NCBI RefSeq assembly: GCF_000002995.4 | Contig: NW_025062477.1 | Span: forward strand, 11,070,649-11,134,648 | Length of the DNA stretch: 64,000 nucleotides | Direction of reading: 5' to 3' | Origin: Brugia malayi | Lineage: Eukaryota; Nematoda; Chromadorea; Rhabditida; Onchocercidae | Shown: positions 63,001 through 64,000 of the stretch, one piece after another | Numbering within the stretch: the first letter of the stretch is position 1 | Layout: each line of letters starts with the position of its first letter | The notes under the pieces: generated by a model | The model's input: the letters and a program-made list of their open reading frames with translations, nothing else | Database searches by the model: none | What the model was told of the DNA's origin: nothing | Made by a program: the position numbers and the translations under genes

Positions 63001-63695
63001 GAAAAACTTGACATGGAGATATTCTTTTAAGCAAAAATGTCAATACATACATACATTTACTTATTTAAAAGTTAATGTGCAATTGCTCATTGTTAAGTTA
63101 TTACTAATTCTCATTTGCTATTCCTAAAAATCAACGATATTAAATTTAAAAATGTAACAGAAACTTTCGTGATACCTAAAGTGAACATTTTCAATTCAGA
63201 TGAAAACTAATAGATTTACTTTCGAAATTCGTACTTCATTTTAAAATTTCAGAGAAAAAAATACACTATCCAACAGTTAAATCCTGTTAATTTCTATCAA
63301 AAAAAAAAAAAAAAAAAATGAGAAACTTCACTTTTTTGTCAGCTGTTTTCACAAATTAAAAAAGGCCATGATAAATTGTTGTCGTCGATCACAAAGCACT
63401 TTTTATCGCTTTTCATTCTACTAGCTTTGTTCTTCCTTTTCTATCAAACTCGAGATATTTAGAGAATAGAGCACAAGGAATCCATTGTCGAAGTATAAAA
63501 GGCGCTATCTTCAATAATTATAATTAATTCATCCCTTTTTTTATTTTCAATTTTTAAGGAAATGTTTTGAGTTATAATATTTATCAGTGAAGACTTCTGC
63601 GCCGATATTTTTCAGAGTTCTAAAGTTATTACTCTTAAGTAATGAATTACAAGTAAAACTTTAGGAATTATAAATTATAATAGGACTTATCTGAT

Positions 63696-64000
63696 ATGAC
63701 AAAATTGTTGGTATATCTTGCTTTCATCATTTATTGTGGTGGCCAAGCCAACCAAGCAGGAGGAGAAAGAAATGCAGCAGGTATGAATCTCACTTTTTCA
63801 TTTCTCTTCCAGGTATGTTTATCATGAAATACAAGTCTAAGTATGTGCTCCGTGTATTCTGTAATATTTCAAAAATTTCTGTTGAAACAGCATTTGACGG
63901 TGGAAGTAACTTCAGTTCGAATGCCAGTACATTTACTTTTGTAGCACACCATGAATTACTTTGTCACTCAATTGCTTTGGCAAAAAACTTGAAATGATTC
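63696..64000 (+). CDS. Small secreted protein family, copy F, cut by window end
   Basis: Exon 1 is 63696-63780, coding MTKLLVYLAFIIYC then GGQANQAGGERNAA, with a GTATGA donor in phase 1. Promoter: CTCGAG 63449-63454, TATA 63494-63500. Exons 2 and 3 should lie just past the window end. In intron 1 the second-frame stretch with KYKSKYVL and SNFSSNASTFTF stays open, but one base out of frame with exon 1. Confidence 0.72.

Larger units (their letters stand above)
48330..64000 (+). repeat. Right cluster of secreted-family repeat units (plus orientation)
   Basis: Family copies start at 49766, 52786, 56592, 61396 and 63696, all on the plus strand, with orphan promoters near 51.7 and 60.6 kb. Units C', B' and A' mirror C, B and A of the left cluster in order and spacing, except that about 0.8 kb is extra between C' and B'. 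The cluster continues past the window end. Confidence 0.88.

Overview
Organism. The window is nuclear DNA of an animal, almost certainly a nematode. It is very AT-rich, its genes are split by many introns, and it carries a Cys-loop nicotinic acetylcholine receptor alpha gene, a nuclear hormone receptor and a KCTD-type BTB gene. No bacterial operon, rRNA, tRNA or CRISPR is visible. A spirurid or filarial-type worm would fit, but the species cannot be read from the sequence. All gene models were built by hand from splice sites, reading phase and protein resemblance. Layout. (1) 274-4174, minus: a complete 10-exon acetylcholine receptor alpha-subunit gene. (2) About 4.6-7.2 kb: a broken repeat unit ending in a pseudogene of a small secreted protein family. 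(3) About 8.4-19.5 kb and 38.4-48.3 kb: two arms of a large inverted duplication, nearly identical over several kb. Each arm carries a copy of a thyroid-hormone-receptor-like nuclear receptor gene and exons of an unrecognised gene. The right receptor copy (41222-46633, minus, 8 exons, 364 codons) is complete. The left copy has lost its first exon by deletion and its last exon to a 4.9 kb minisatellite. The unrecognised gene is damaged the other way: its upstream exon survives only in the left arm. (4) 20474-21850, minus: an intact single-copy KCTD-like BTB gene. (5) 22.4-36.8 kb (minus) and 48.3 kb to the window end (plus): clusters of a multicopy gene family. Each member has three exons coding for an 87-90 residue secreted protein with a near-invariant signal peptide, a variable N/Q/A/G/P-rich stretch and an almost invariant C-terminal 58 residues. 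Eight copies are intact, one runs off the window end and two are pseudogenes. Each has a promoter module with CTCGAG about 40-50 bp from a TATA-like box, and several orphan promoters have no gene. How it fits together. The secreted-protein family is the most unusual content. It has been amplified in both orientations around a palindromic block, with signs of ectopic recombination: mosaic units, recurrent identical breakpoints and reciprocal gene truncations. I do not recognise the protein. The receptor gene, the KCTD gene and the acetylcholine receptor gene look like ordinary host genes. The palindromic, ampliconic layout resembles what is known from sex chromosomes and rapidly evolving secreted-protein loci, but that comparison is inference, and a misassembly must be excluded.
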